A stretch of DNA of 64,000 nucleotides from Eutypella sp. D-1 (taxonomy: Eukaryota; Ascomycota; Sordariomycetes; Xylariales; Diatrypaceae). The stretch covers positions 248,001-312,000 of the forward strand of contig JAJTTP010000024.1 of NCBI GenBank assembly GCA_023313575.1, given 5' to 3'. Position numbers and translations under genes: made by a program. The notes beneath the pieces were generated by a model. That model was given only the letters and a program-made list of their open reading frames with translations, did not search any database and had not been told where the DNA came from. How positions within the stretch are numbered: the stretch's first letter is position 1; each line of letters opens with the position of its first letter. This document shows, in pieces, positions 1 to 13,220 of this stretch.

Positions 1-921
1 CACGTGGGTTCGACCATGGATAGACAATCCCACCCCATTGCAGAGCCAGGTTTAAACACGATGTCGCACCGAGAAGTAGAGTAGCGCCTGGGATATCGAG
101 CTGACGTATCTTCTTTATCCATGGTAGCCCTCCTTTCACTGCGGGTGGAGGGTTCCTCAGGGTGAACAAAACAAGAGCCAGTCCGAATGCCCCGAACGCT
201 GGAAAACATCGGTTAGTAAATATTGTAAAGTTCTGGTACATCTTTACAGAAACTTACGAAGATTGATCCAGAACACGAACCGCCAAGTAAGCACTTTGTT
301 ATCAGTTATAGAGCCACCGACGAGTGGTCCCACCGCCGACCCAATGCCGTACATACCCAACACAACGGGCGATATTTTGGCCTGCTTTTTCAAAGGGACG
401 CAATATGACATGATAGTTGTAGTTCCACTCACTAAGCCAGCAGCGCCTAGACCGGATACCGCTCTCCCTATGATAAGGGTCATCGAACTTGGTGCAACTC
501 CTGAGATAATAGAGCCGAGTTCAAAGACGGCTAACGAAATGCAGTATGTCCACTTGATGTTGAAAAATGTATAAAAACGGCCGCAGGTCGGCAGTAGTGC
601 CATTTGCGCGATCAGGTAGGAGGAGCCATACCAACCAATATCATTAAAACTTTGGAAGTCGCTGGTGATCTGGGGTATCGCCGTCGCTTGATATGAACAT
701 TAGCTGCACCGCTTAATCTACAAGCTACGGGAAGACGGCAAACCTAGAATGGTATTATCGAGTGCGAGTACGAAGCAAATGGACATGAAAGCCAAGGTTA
801 AAGAAGCAAGGGCCCATCCTTGCATGTATTCAACTACAGGCTCTTCTTCAGCTTGCTGGTCATCGATTCCGTCTACAGTCGCTTCAAAGGGGTGAGCATC
901 CTCCACTCCCATTCTCGTCAT
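1..921 (-). CDS. MFS drug/toxin efflux transporter, DHA2 type, 3' end beyond window
   Basis: Exons read as complement(921..744, 686..258, 198..<1), with introns of 57 and 59 bp; frames and phases agree across both joins, giving about 268 visible residues. The N-terminus is a short acidic cytoplasmic tail (E/D-rich, residues 1-30) followed by the first membrane helix containing L-D-N-T-I. The second exon carries the GRAVSGLGAAG segment and the antiporter stretch GSAVGPLVGGSITD, then WRFVFWINL joined in frame to PFGAFG. This pattern is typical of 14-helix proton antiporters of the fungal toxin/multidrug efflux family, which export small molecules across the plasma membrane. The first exon could also start at the Met at 912. 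No broken codon is seen in the visible half, although the gene lies only about 2.3 kb from a RIP-mutated block. Substrate unknown. Confidence 0.88.
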
Positions 922-3174
922 ACTTGTGACTAGTCTGTGTGATGATAGGAATGGTGTTGGAGATGAGCGTGATTAAGGTAAGGGAGCCTGTAATAGGGGT
1001 TACGATTTCCCTAAGAAACCAGATGATGGGGCGGGGAAGGGTGCCCTTATACAACTACAGAAGCCGTAGTGAACAGGAACAACGGTCCCGTAACTCGAGG
1101 GTGTGACCCCTGAGATCGGTAGAATCTACAGTTAGCATGTCTTAACATATCTTCTCCAAGTGTAAGCACCAAGCTGCCAGAGCAAGCCCTGATCTAGATC
1201 GATGCAAGGACAACAAGTAAATAATGGCTGCCAAGACCTTAGGCCGATCCTTGGTCAGGTTCACGGTAAGGTTGCCTAATACCACTCCAGATTTTAGAGC
1301 TTCACAGCCTCGATGGTTAGCGGTCACTTCAAACCTAGCCTGCCCACCATCGGACCATCCTGACGGACCGATCGTCCGCCCTGGCCATCTGTACTTTCTA
1401 ACACTCAAAGAGTCCCAACCTTTGAAGTCAATACAGTAAGCGCGGTTCAATCTCACTTTTATTTCTACCTACGTTGATCATATTTTTGCCTGGGTCGTGT
1501 CAGGGCCTCGTATCATAGAAAAAAGCGAACAAACTATACCATATCAATTTTTTGGCCAACAATCATGAACGACTCAGCATAGGAAAGTTGGTTTCTTAGG
1601 TGTGGACCAATCAAAGACGTGATGGGTACAGTTAGTTTACTCGTAGGATACTGCTTTGGGTAAGGATGCGTTAGGGGAAGAAAACGATATTTTTCCAAGC
1701 TCTAAACAGCCCGATTAGTGTCAGCATAGTCGCGGGCTACATCGCCCCTACTACTCGCTAACGATCAATGAGATCAGGAGGTGAAAATTAAATTAATCCG
1801 GGCCTGACCCCCTGCCTACCACTTCTGGGACCAAGACGATTGGCCCGGTTGCGGACCACTTACTACGCAGAGAATCTTGCGTACTGGCAGGTAGAGCTAA
1901 CTCACATGGTGGGCTGTGAGATAGACTTGTGATTTCATAAGCACGAGAAAGAGACTACCTATGTGTTCTAAAGCTCTTTAGAGTTTCTCGAGCTCATATA
2001 GGTGCTTGGAAGCGTCGCGTGTAAGTACTGAGGGTCGTGGCAGTTGTCGCCTATCAACACGGCCGTCTTGTTACAATTTACCTCGATGTCAATGTAACTA
2101 AACGAGAAGCATCATTAGTTCTAATGGTCCATTAACTGCTGCCTTCGGCAAGACGACGCCGACACGATGGAATAACGATGCTGACAAGTCCCCAGTGAAG
2201 CCCCTATTTGCTTTCCGTCGCGGGGGTGGAGCTAGCACCATATCCACATTTCCGGCTTCGGATGCTTCTCCGCACAGGAGTACATTATCTTAGCCGTATC
2301 CAGAAGAATCCCGATTGCTGACAGCGCTCGTATTTGACGGAACATCTGAAGGATTTCCCGGGCTTAACTCTACCGATTCACGTAGTTTAACGATTGAGAA
2401 CTAGAGGGGCCAAATGGCCAAAGATCCGATTAGTTTTAGATTGGCTCAAAGAGACCTTGAACGTCAATGCTGTTTCTCCTTAACCTACTATGGTACATAG
2501 CAATCCTATAATGACACGACCAATTAAGCGTCTTAGTAGTATACGTAAGGAGCTGTCATCGAACTTAGAGTAGGTAGTTATTAGAACAGGAAACTTTAGG
2601 TGCGAAGATCGCCTAGTTCTATGAGCATTAGGGTATCTACTCAACCTTTTCACTCTAGGAAATACTGCAAGTGTCCTATAGCTACAATTAACGTGATCAT
2701 CTAGTACCGCTCGGCAGCCGGGACAAGCCCCCACATGCTACTTGATTTAGATGTGCTACCTTCTGCTGCGTTCTCATTCTTACAACACACTAAACTAACG
2801 TAAGCAGGAGCCGCATGAGTCGACCAACCACTTCTTACACGAATGGATTAAAGTTAGGCGCCGCGAGCCAATTTCAAATTGTCGCGAGCTGTCTGACAGC
2901 TTCAATCGTGGCTGGTGAATAGAGCAACGAAAGCGTCATGCTAAGAAGAGTGGGAGCGGGGGAGAAGAAGGTCAAACAGAACAAATGAACATGTAGCTAT
3001 CCAAACCTTACATGTGCGATATAATGCCATAAAACCGGCACTTGAGCTAAATTGATAGTAGAGGATCATGCCCTATTATTGGTTGTAGCAATAGCGAGGT
3101 TTACCACCGTTGTCCAGTGCCTGCCAAGAAACGCCACGATAAGGCGCGCCAGAAATGGCGTTAAATCCAAATAA
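922..3174. other. Gene-free GC-normal stretch left of the retrotransposon
   Basis: About 2.2 kb between the MFS gene and the AT-rich block. Only short open frames occur (for example 1142-1456 minus and 2480-2734 minus) and none shows a family motif or a convincing multi-exon reading. Base composition is ordinary and shows no RIP bias. The first few hundred bases presumably hold the MFS promoter. Confidence 0.6.
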
Positions 3175-3179
3175 GCTGT

Positions 3180-3384
3180 TATTGGTTGTTAGTGGTCACT
3201 GGTATGGACCCACATACCAGTAAGAAGTACCTATATACCTATCTCCCGTTTATATAAAAGATATAAGCTTTGTTTATATCTTTTATAAATAAATCTTAAA
3301 CCTTAAACCAAAATATAACACCAATTTTATTACTTTTTATTATTATTATTAATTTTTTTTCCTTTACGTATGTACTTATTAATA
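3180..3384 (+). repeat. 5' LTR of Copia element X
   Basis: Direct repeat partner of 24110-24315. The first 70-80 bases are GC-normal and unmutated where the right copy shows A for G and T for C; the rest is AT-converted. The repeat runs to about 3384, where it aligns with the ACCAACA end of the right copy. The flanking GCTGT at 3175-3179 is repeated after the right LTR. Confidence 0.85.
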
Positions 3385-4168
3385 ATAATTAATATTATTA
3401 AATAGTTAATAACATAAATTAATAAAGTTAAAAAAATTATTATCGTAATAATTTAAAAGATTTTTCGCGTTAATACCATTAATAGATTTTTATTTCCCCC
3501 CCCCGTCCGTTTTTATAACGGACGATAATAACCTTTTTCTTTTTTTTTATTATAAATATTATTATCGTTATTATTTTTAAAACCACCTATTATATCGGAT
3601 AATTAAAAATAAACCGGCTTTTTAAAAGCCGTTAAAAAATTACCTTTTAACGGAACCTTTTAATATATATTAACGTAAAAAGTTACGGGAAAAAAAGTTA
3701 TAAATATATTATTACAGCTTTTTAACCATTTATAAAAACGAATTATAATATTTATTTTATTTTTCAACCCCGTAATTATAAAATAAATAAAATTCGATTT
3801 AATATAAATTATTATTTTTTAAAAAATAACTTAAATATTACTTATTATTAATAACTTTAAAAAAATTAATAATAAACCAAGTATTAGCCGGATCATTAAA
3901 AAAACTTTTAAATAATATTAAACCCATTTTAAAAAATTTATAAAAATAAACTTTAACATTATATTAAAAACGTTTCGGTTTATGTTAAAAACCGTATTTA
4001 TATAAAAAGGCGTATATATTAAAAAATATAACGTTAACTTTATAACGGCATTAATTAATTTTATTATATAATTTTAACTTTTAATATAAAATTTTAATAA
4101 ATTCGAATTAATAAAAAGCCGATAATTTAATGCCTTAGCTTAAAAAGTTTTAATTTATAATACGAAAT

Positions 4169-4600
4169 TATAACGGCCGGTTTATTCTTAATTATTAATT
4201 TAATTAAAGGGTTTATATTAATAAAAATGCTTGGGGTTTTAAGTAATAAGTAATTATGTTTAATAATAATAATAAACAAATATTTTAAATAATTAAATTA
4301 TATTATAAATTAATAAGCTTAAATATTATTTAAAAAAAAGGTAATAAACGTAATTATATATTATTTATATCTTTTATTCCTAATATTAAAATATATGGTT
4401 ATTATTAAATTATTAAAATCGTATCCGAATATAACGATTTAATATTATTAAACTCGTTATCGATTTAACCGATCCTTTTTAATCGTATAACGTATATAAT
4501 TTACTTTAATATGGCTATTTTTATCTTTAAAACTTAAGTTAGGGATTTTTTCTTTATTATGTTAGCCCCACTCGGCCTAATAGCCCGACCGGTCATAATA
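4169..4600 (-). repeat. Solo LTR E (Gypsy family, minus orientation)
   Basis: 432 bp. On the plus strand it begins TATAACGGCCGG and ends GGTCATAATA, the RIP-altered reverse complement of a TGTTAT...TTACA LTR. It is flanked by GAAAT (4164-4168) and AAAAT (4601-4605), a target duplication differing by one RIP-type change. No internal region accompanies it, so it is a recombination remnant. The part shared with LTRs of elements A and B is the R/U5-like half; the U3-like end is shared only with solo LTR F. Confidence 0.8.
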
Positions 4601-5163
4601 AAAATAAAAACTGGTTTATTTATAAAGCTATAAAGATTTTACCCGTTTTATAATATATTTTAAATCTTTTATAAAAACATTAAATAATTTTTAACCCTTA
4701 ACTTAAAATAACCGGTTAAAAGTTTTAATAACATAAGCTATATTAAAATCAATAACCCCCGCTGGCTTATGTTTTATAATTATACGTTAATCTTTTCCCC
4801 CCGGCTTTAATTAACCTTTTTTTTACTTTTTTATGTTTTAATAAATAGCCCCGATTAACCTTATTTTAAATATTAATAACAGCCGTAATTAACCGGAAAA
4901 CTTTAACCCGAACCTTAATTATTACGTAACATATTAACGGTATTAATTAACCTTTTACCGTTAAAATAATTATATTCCTTCCTCGTTATTATTTAACCTT
5001 TTTTTATTAATATTTAATTTACTTTTATTATTTAACATTTTCCCGTTAATATTTAACCACTTTTCGGTAATATAAGGTATTTATATTAATACTTTTACTT
5101 TTAAGGTTATTTATTATACCTTAGTTATCCTTTTCTTTTTAGTTATTATTTAAACTACTTGTT

Positions 5164-5567
5164 TGTTATAACCGGTCGGGCCATTAGGCCGAGTGGGGCT
5201 GATACGATAAAGAAAACATCCTTAACTTAAGTTTTTTAAAAAAAAAACAGCCATATTAAAATAAGCTATATATGTTATATAACTAGGAAAAATCGGTTAA
5301 ATCGATATATTGGAATACGATCTTAATAATTTAATAATAATTATATATTTTAATATTAGGAATAAAAGATATAAATAATATTTAATTACGTTTATTACTT
5401 TTTTTTAAATAATTTTTAAACTTATTAGTTTATAATATAATTTAATTATTTAAAATACTTTTGTTTTTATTATAAAATATAATTACTTATTACTTAAAAC
5501 CTTTAACATTTTTATTAATATAAACCCCTCGATTAGACTAATAATTAAGAATAAACCGGCCGTTACA
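5164..5567 (+). repeat. Solo LTR F (Gypsy family, plus orientation)
   Basis: 404 bp, beginning TGTTATAACCGG and ending GGCCGTTACA. It is flanked by TTGTT (5159-5163) and CTGTT (5568-5572), a duplication with one C-to-T change. It is the inverted counterpart of LTR E at 4169-4600, with about 560 bp between them, and lacks a segment of about 35 bp present in E. No internal sequence is attached. Confidence 0.8.
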
Positions 5568-6386
5568 CTGTTTTAGCTTATAAAACATAATTAATAACTT
5601 TTTAAACAGCTTTATTTAATAATAAAAAAGGATAACCGGACCGTTCCTTTTTTAATAATTTAAATTAACCTATATATTATAAAACCTAAGCAATATAAAA
5701 CATATTAACTTTTAACACCGCCTTTTTTAACGGCTGCCTTAAATAAAGGACCGGGGCCCGTAAAAACTTTAAAAAGTTATAATTCCTTTTTTAAATAATA
5801 TTTAAACTTACCCCGGGACCTAATTTATTATTAAAACAAACCTCGATATTTATTAATAATTAATAGGAATAAATTTATTATATTATTTTACTAATTAATA
5901 TTTTAAATAAATTATATTTATTAATTATCGTAAAATAATTTAAAAACGTTTAAAATAAAAAAAATAATTATACGGGAAATATTTACGATATTTTAAAAAA
6001 TAAGTTCCACTTTTTTTTAACGTATGCTATATTAGCGGTATTTAATAAACTTAATTCCATATTATATTTTTAATTATTTTTTTAAAATAAATAATATTAT
6101 ATTTCTTTTATAACATTCCCCGATATTTAATATTTACCGATATATACCTTATTATAAAACGCCATTTTAATACTGAATAAAATAAAATTTAATATTATTA
6201 TAATTAAATTTTTATAACTTCTTTTAATATTAAAGTTAAAACCGTTGTTAAAAATAATTTAAAAATGTTATAAATTATACTTAATAAGTTTTTTTTATAT
6301 TAAAAAGTATTAAAATTAAATTTCCGAAAAAAATAATAATTAATCGCCGTTATTTATCGGGTTTACCGAATAATTCCTTAACTTTA

Positions 6387-6799
6387 TATGACGGCTGGTT
6401 TATTCCTAACTATTAGTCCAGTTAAAGGATTTATGTTAATAAAAATATTAAGGGTTTTAAGTAATAAGTAATCACATCTGGTAATAATAAAAAAAAATGC
6501 TTTAAGTAACTAAATTATATTATAAACTAATAAATTTAAAGATTATTTAAAAAAAAGGTAATAAATGTAATTATATATTATTTATGTTTTTTATTCCTAA
6601 TATTAAAATATGTAATTATATTAAATCTTTAAATCGTAACGGATTTAATTAATACCTTTAAATCTATAAATTATAACGGATTTATATATAGCTTTTTTTA
6701 TAGCTTATTAAATATGGCTGGCTTACGTTTTTATTTTTCCGGCAATACCGTTAACAAATAAGGTTATTAACCCTTATTTGGCTTAATCAGGCTATAATA
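6387..6799 (-). repeat. 3' LTR of Gypsy element A
   Basis: 413 bp. Plus-strand ends are TATGACGGCTGG and GGCTATAATA, RIP forms of the family ends. Direct repeat of 11278-11692, 17676-18089 and 19637-20051. Preceded by the CTTTA duplication at 6382-6386. Confidence 0.88.
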
Positions 6800-9700
6800 C
6801 GATTTTTGTTTTTTAAAGTTTTTATTTTTAAAACTTAATTTCCGTGCTTTTATTTATTTTTTATAAGTTTTTTCCGTTTTTATATTTTTTATCCTTTTAT
6901 TATAATTAATCGTGTTTTTAAATTTCGTTACCGTTTTAATTAACGGGACGGTCGTAAAGCCTTTATTTTTTATATTTTATTTTTTAATTTCGAAATTATA
7001 CCTTATTGTTTTTATTTTCGTCGTAAAAAGTAATGCGTAATATCCGAAGGTTTTATTCGTTATTAAAATTACATTTTATATAAACGGTAATACGATGGCT
7101 TAAAGATTTTAATTAACTTTTTTTAAAATATTATTTATAAATAAAATTATTTAAAACGTAAAAAGGCATTAACCGAGAAGTAATTTTTTCGTTTTTAAAA
7201 AGAAATAAACGAGGTTATTATACGTTTTTAACGTTTTTAAAAATTATAAAAAATTTTTCGATATCGTAAGAAAAAAATGGTTTATCATAATTTTTAATTT
7301 TTAAAAAAGTTAAAAAATTTAAAGGAAAAAAAGCGTTAAATAGAAAATGCGTATTTTATAAGGTTTATTAAAACGTTAATAAATTTTAAGGTTATTTCGG
7401 ATTTTAATTAATTTAAGATAAATATATCGGGTAATTTTAATTAAAATATTATTTTTATTAACGTTTCCGTCGGCGTTAATAAAAATTTTTTAAAAAGCGT
7501 TAAACGTTTATCAGGTAATTAACGGGTTTTTATATGTTTTTAAAGTTATTATATCCTTTTTATTTAACCTTATATTTTATTCGTTTATTTTTTATTTATA
7601 CGTTTAAGACTTTTTCCGTTTCGTATTTATTTATTTTTATTTCGATATCGTTTTATCCTATTTTTATAACGTTTATATGTATTACGTCCTTAAGTAAAGA
7701 AATGTAAAAAATTAAATAGATTTTAACTTTTAATAATAAATCTAATTTATAATTATTTTTTAATATTTTTTAATAACTAAATACGGTCCGATATATTTAT
7801 AATCGAATTTTTTATTAAATCGTTTTATCGTAATATTTTTTATAGCTAAATAAATCATATCTTTTTTTAAAAAGGTTAATTTTTTTAACTTTTTTTGGTT
7901 ATAATATTTATTTATTCGTTAACGTATAAGTTCGAACTTTTTTTTTATTTTTTTATACAGTTATTTAAATTATTCTAATATTAACATGGCTTAGATATTA
8001 TTTAATCTTTTTTTATAAACATCTTGATAAACGTTTAAAATAAATCCGAAATTAACGTTAATAAGTGTTATCCGTATATTTTTATAATAAATTATGTTAT
8101 AAGCTAATTATGTAATAAATAACCATTTTATTTAATTATTTTATTTATAATTAATATATTATCGAAAGTAAATTTTTAATATTTAGTTAATTTATTTTAT
8201 TTATTCGTTTATTTAAGGTTTAAAAGCTGTTATAAGCTTAAGGTTTAGTTTTAATTTTATTATAAGATTTTGCCAGAATTTCGATACGAATATTATTCCT
8301 TTATCGGAAATAATTTCGAATATAAAGCCGTGTATTATTATAATGTGTCGAAAAAAAATATATGCTATTTATTTTATATCGGTATTTTCGTTATATAAAA
8401 TAAAATAAAAAAACTTTATAAATTTATTAATAATTATAAATATGCTATTATAGCCGTTATATGTTATTAAATTTTTTAATATCGGTAATTTAATAATAAA
8501 ATTAAATATAATAAATTTTTATAATCGTTTATTAATTAATAATAGTTATAGTTTTCCGTAAGGTTTATATCGTTTTGTTTTAATTTTTCCATATATATTA
8601 TATCGTTATCGTATTTATTATATTATTAATTTTATTTTATCGAATATATAAGTCCGTTATAATTATTTAAAAAGTTTATAATCTCCCGGGTATCCGTATA
8701 AAAAATATTTATAAATCTTTTATATTAATTATTCCTATAGTTTTTATAATATTTATAACTTTTTTATTTATTTTTTTATTAATAATTTATTATTATATTA
8801 TTCGATTTATTTATATAAACTATCTTAAATAATTTTAATAATAACTATTTATCGTTATTTTAAGTATTTTTTTAACGTTTATCGGAATACCGCGTGTTTA
8901 ATTAATATATACTTTTTTTCCATAATAAGCTATTTATTAATAACATTTACTTATCCGTTTTTTAATCCTTTTTTATAAATAATAATATAATCGAATTCCG
9001 TAAAATATTCGGCGTATCGTAACTATTTTCCGTTAAGGGTTTAAATGGTAAAAAAATATGTAATATTTTTATAGTCGGTATAAACCTTAACTTAATGCAT
9101 ATTTTTTATAAAATAATATTTAAATTTTTTAAATATGTTAACGATAATAAAAAATTCCTTATTATAAATTAAATAATTAAGTTCGGTTTTAATAAATTTA
9201 TAAAAGTAAAATGCGATAAGGTGTAATTTTCTTTTTTTATTTCGTTATTTAATTTATGCTCCGAAGGCGTAATCCGAAACGTCGGTTTTTAATTTAACGG
9301 GTTTTTTAAGATTATATATAATAAGTACTAATTCGTTAATAATAACGTTTTTTAACTTTTTAAAAAATTTATTTAATTTATTAATTTATATAAACCGTGT
9401 ATCCTTTTTTATTAATTCCGTAAAAGGTGTTATAATATGTTTAAATTATTATATAAATTTCTGATAATAATTTATTAAATTAAAAAAGGCTTATATCTTT
9501 TTTATATTAATAAGTACTTTTTAATTTTTAATAATTACGATTTTTTTAAAGTCCATTTTAATATATTTAAAGGTGATAATATATCCGAGGAATTCCATTT
9601 CCTATATATAAAATATATTTTTTTCGGGTTTTATTAATAAGTTAACGTTTTATAATATTTATAATACTTTATATATATATTTTTTATGTTATTTTTTTAA

Positions 9701-11277
9701 TTCCGAGTAAATAAAGATATCGTTAAAATAATAAATAACGAAAATATTAAAATATTTTCGTAAAACGTAATTAATTATATATTAAAACGATGTTAATACG
9801 TTAATTAATCCGAAAAACATAATTAAATATTCGAATAAACCGTATTTCGTTTTAAAAGCTATTTTTTATTTATTTCCGGGTTTAATTTTAATATAATAAT
9901 ATTTATCTTTAAGATTTAAAGTGGTAAATTATTTAATTCCGTATAAACGGTTCTTTATTTTAATAATAAATAATAACGGTATTCGGTTTTTAACGGTGAT
10001 TTCGTTTAATTATTAATAATCGATTATTAGTTATAATTTACCGTTTTTTTTAAGTATAAACATAATAAGGTATCTTATTAATAATTTTAATCGTTAAATA
10101 TATCCTTTTATTAATTTATTTTCGAGGTATTTTCGTAATTCTTTAAATTCGATTTTATTAAAGTTATAGATTTTATGGAATCGTGGTGTTTTTTTTTTTA
10201 TAAAAATAATTTTATGGTTTTATTTATTACGGTTTAATAGTTTTTTTTTAAATTTTTTACGAAATATTTTATCGTATTTATGGTATTATGGTAATACGTT
10301 ACGTATTTATGAAAATATGGTCGTTTTTTTTTTTTAAATATTATTAAAAAGGCGGAATCGTTATCGGATAAATACGATAATTCGTTTAATCCTTTTTTTA
10401 TATCCTTTTTTTTTAGTTCGTTATATTTTTTTTAATAAGGTTTTTATCGTATTTTTATACCCGTACTTATTATCCGTTAAGTATTAAAATCTTTTTTTTA
10501 AGTTATTATCGGTTTTTAAAGGATAAAAAAATATTATCTGACCAGTTTTTTAATTAATCGATAAATTATATTAATACAGTTATAGGTATTTAAAAATTAT
10601 ATCGTATCTTTTTAAAAGCATAATATTAAAAATAACGTTTTATTTCTGTTTTTTAATATATATATCGAATTAATCGGTTTTTTATAATACTTTTTTTTCG
10701 TCGTATTAAAAAGCATAATTTTCGGCTTTTATTATATTATAAAAATGTTATTTCTTTTTTTATAATAGTTATAACTTATTATATAGTTTCGGGGTTATAT
10801 AGTTATTTTCGGTTCCGTTATTTATTATAACGGTATATTAATTATTTTTAACCTTTATTTATATTATAATATATCCGTATTATTTTTAAGCTTTTAAATG
10901 GCTTATAAATATCGTATTACGTTTTTAAACCTTAAGATACCGTTTTATAACTTTGGTATAAACGGCTTTATTATTTTAAATCCTTACCGTAAATTTATAC
11001 GGCGTCGTATAAGTTATCGTAAAGTTTTTCCTTATTGGTTTTTTTTTATACGTACGATTATTCTTTTATTATTAAATTTTCGTAAAAATATTTAAAGCTA
11101 ATTTTATTAAAAATTATCCTTTTTAATAAGTTTTTAAATGTATATAAGTTAACGTTTAATAACTTATTTTTTTAATATCGGATTTTATGTTTTTATTATT
11201 CGATTTTATTCCGGATTTTTATAATTTTTAACATTTAATATGTACATTTATTATAATAGCATATTTAATATCCTCCG

Positions 11278-11692
11278 TGTAACGGCTGGTCTATTCCTAA
11301 CTATTAGTCCAGTCGAGGGATTTATGTTAATAGGAATATTAAAGGTTTTAAATAATAAGTAATTACGTCTGGTGATAGCAAAAAAAAAGGTACTTTAAGT
11401 AACCAAGTTATATTATAAGCTAGTAAGTTTAAAAATTATTTAGGAAAAAGGTAATAAGCGTAGTTATATATTATTTATATCCTTTATTCCTAATATTAAA
11501 ATATATAATTATATTAAATCCTTAAATCGTAACGGATCTAATTAATATTTTTAAATCTATGGATTATAACGGATTTATATATAACTTTTTTTATAACTTA
11601 TTAAATATGGCTGGTTTACGTTTTTATTTTTCCGGCAGTATTATTAACGAATAAGGTTATTAGCCTTTATTTAGTTTAATTAAGCCATAATA
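11278..11692 (-). repeat. 3' LTR of Gypsy element B
   Basis: 415 bp, beginning TGTAACGGCTGG on the plus strand and ending CCATAATA. Preceded by CTCCG at 11273-11277. Same orientation and order as the LTRs of element A. Confidence 0.88.
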
Positions 11693-12489
11693 TAATTTTT
11701 TCCTTTTTAAGGTTTTTATCTTTAAAACTTAATTTCCGTGCTTTTATTTATTTTTTATAATTTTTTTCTGTCCTTATGTTTTTTATCCTTTTATTATAAC
11801 TAATCGTATTTTTAAATCTCGTCGCCGTTTTAATTAACAGGACGGTTATAAAGCTTTTACTTTTTATATTTTATCTTTTAGTTTCGAAATTATGCTTTAT
11901 TTTTTTTATTTTTATCGGTAAAAGTAATACGTAATATCTGAAAGTTTTACTTATTATTAAAATTGCATTTTATATAAACGGTAATACGATGGTTTAAAAA
12001 TTTTAATTAACTTTTTTTAAAATATTATTTATAAATAAAATCGTTTAAAACGTAAAAAGGCGTTAACCGAAAAGTAATTTCTTTATTTTTAAAAAAAGAT
12101 AAACAAAGTTATTATACGTTTTTAACGTTTTTAAAAATTATAGGAGTTTTTTCGATATCGTAAGAAAAAAATGGTTCGTTATAATCTTTAATTTTTAAAG
12201 GAATTAGAAAGTTTAAAGGAATAAAAGCGTCGGGCGGAAAATATATATTTTATAAAGTTTATTAAAACGTTAATAAATCCTAAAGTTATTTCGGATTTTA
12301 ATTGGTTTAAGATAAATATATTAAGTAATTTTAATTAAGATGCTATTTTTATTAACGTTTTTATCGGCGTTAATAAAAATTCCTTAAAAGGCGTTAAGCG
12401 TTTATTAAATAATTAACGGGTTTTTATATATTTTCGAAATTATTATATCCTTTTTATTTAACCTTATATTTTATTCGTCCATTTTTTAT

Positions 12490-12753
12490 TTATATATTTA
12501 AAATTTTCTCCGCTTCGTATTTATTTACTTTTATTTTAACGTTATCTCGTCTTATTTTTATAACGTTTATATCCGTTACGTTCTCGAGTAAAAAAACGTA
12601 AAAAATTAAATAGATTTTAACTTTTAATAATAAGTCCAATTTGTAATTAGTTTTTGATATTTTTTTAATAATTAAATACGGTCCGATATATTTATAATTA
12701 AATTTTTTATTAGGTCGTTTTATCGTAATATTTTTTATGGCTAAATAAACCAT
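12490..12753 (-). pseudogene. Relic of Gypsy integrase C-terminal / chromodomain-like region (element B)
   Basis: An open stretch of 87 codons in an otherwise stop-riddled element. Residues read like the GPY/F module that follows the integrase core (K-x-x-G-P-Y near residues 25-31, then a Y-x-L-D and an F-Y-V-F-L-L-E segment) and end Y-E-A-E-K-I-L, which resembles the start of a chromodomain. The composition is strongly shifted to I, K, N and Y, as RIP produces. It is not a functional gene. Confidence 0.7.
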
Positions 12754-13069
12754 ATTTCTTTTTAAAAAAGTTAATCCTTTTAACTTTTTTTAATTATAAT
12801 ATTTGCTTATTTATTAACGTATAAATTTAAATTTTGCCTTTTTTTTTTATGCAATTATTTAAGTTATTCCGATATTAATATAACTTTAATATTATCTAAT
12901 CCTTTTTTATAAGCATTTCGGTAAACGTCCGGGGTAAATCCGAAATTAACGTTAATAAATATTATCCGTATACTTTTATAATAAGCTATGTTATAAGTTA
13001 ATTATGTAATAAATAACCACTTTATTTAATTATTTTATTTATAATTAATATATTATTAAAAATAAGTTT

Positions 13070-13220
13070 TTAATATTTAATTAATTCGTTTTATTTATCC
13101 GTTTACTTAAGGTTTAAAAGCTGTTATAAGCTTAAGGTTTAATCCTAATCTTATTATAAAACTTTATTAAAATTTCGATATAAATGTCGTTCCTTTATCG
13201 GAGATAATTTCGAATATAAA
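13070..13220 (-). pseudogene. Relic of Gypsy integrase catalytic core (element B)
   Basis: Read on the minus strand this segment gives S-D-K-G-T-T-F-I-S-K-F followed by stops and then a T-A-F-K-P stretch. This is the damaged form of the well-conserved catalytic Asp region and the following histidine-proline segment of Gypsy integrases. The matching segment of element A is at about 8190-8325. Stops replace Trp and Gln codons, as expected from RIP. Confidence 0.75.

Noticed and set aside
1142..1456. 104-codon minus-strand ORF
   Set aside because: No family features, non-conserved composition, and an overlapping ORF of similar length on the other strand; likely chance.
10898..11095. 65-codon plus-strand ORF in the AT block
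   Set aside because: It lies antisense to the coding strand of Gypsy element A; its I/F/K/N/Y-rich content is what RIP-converted DNA gives by chance.
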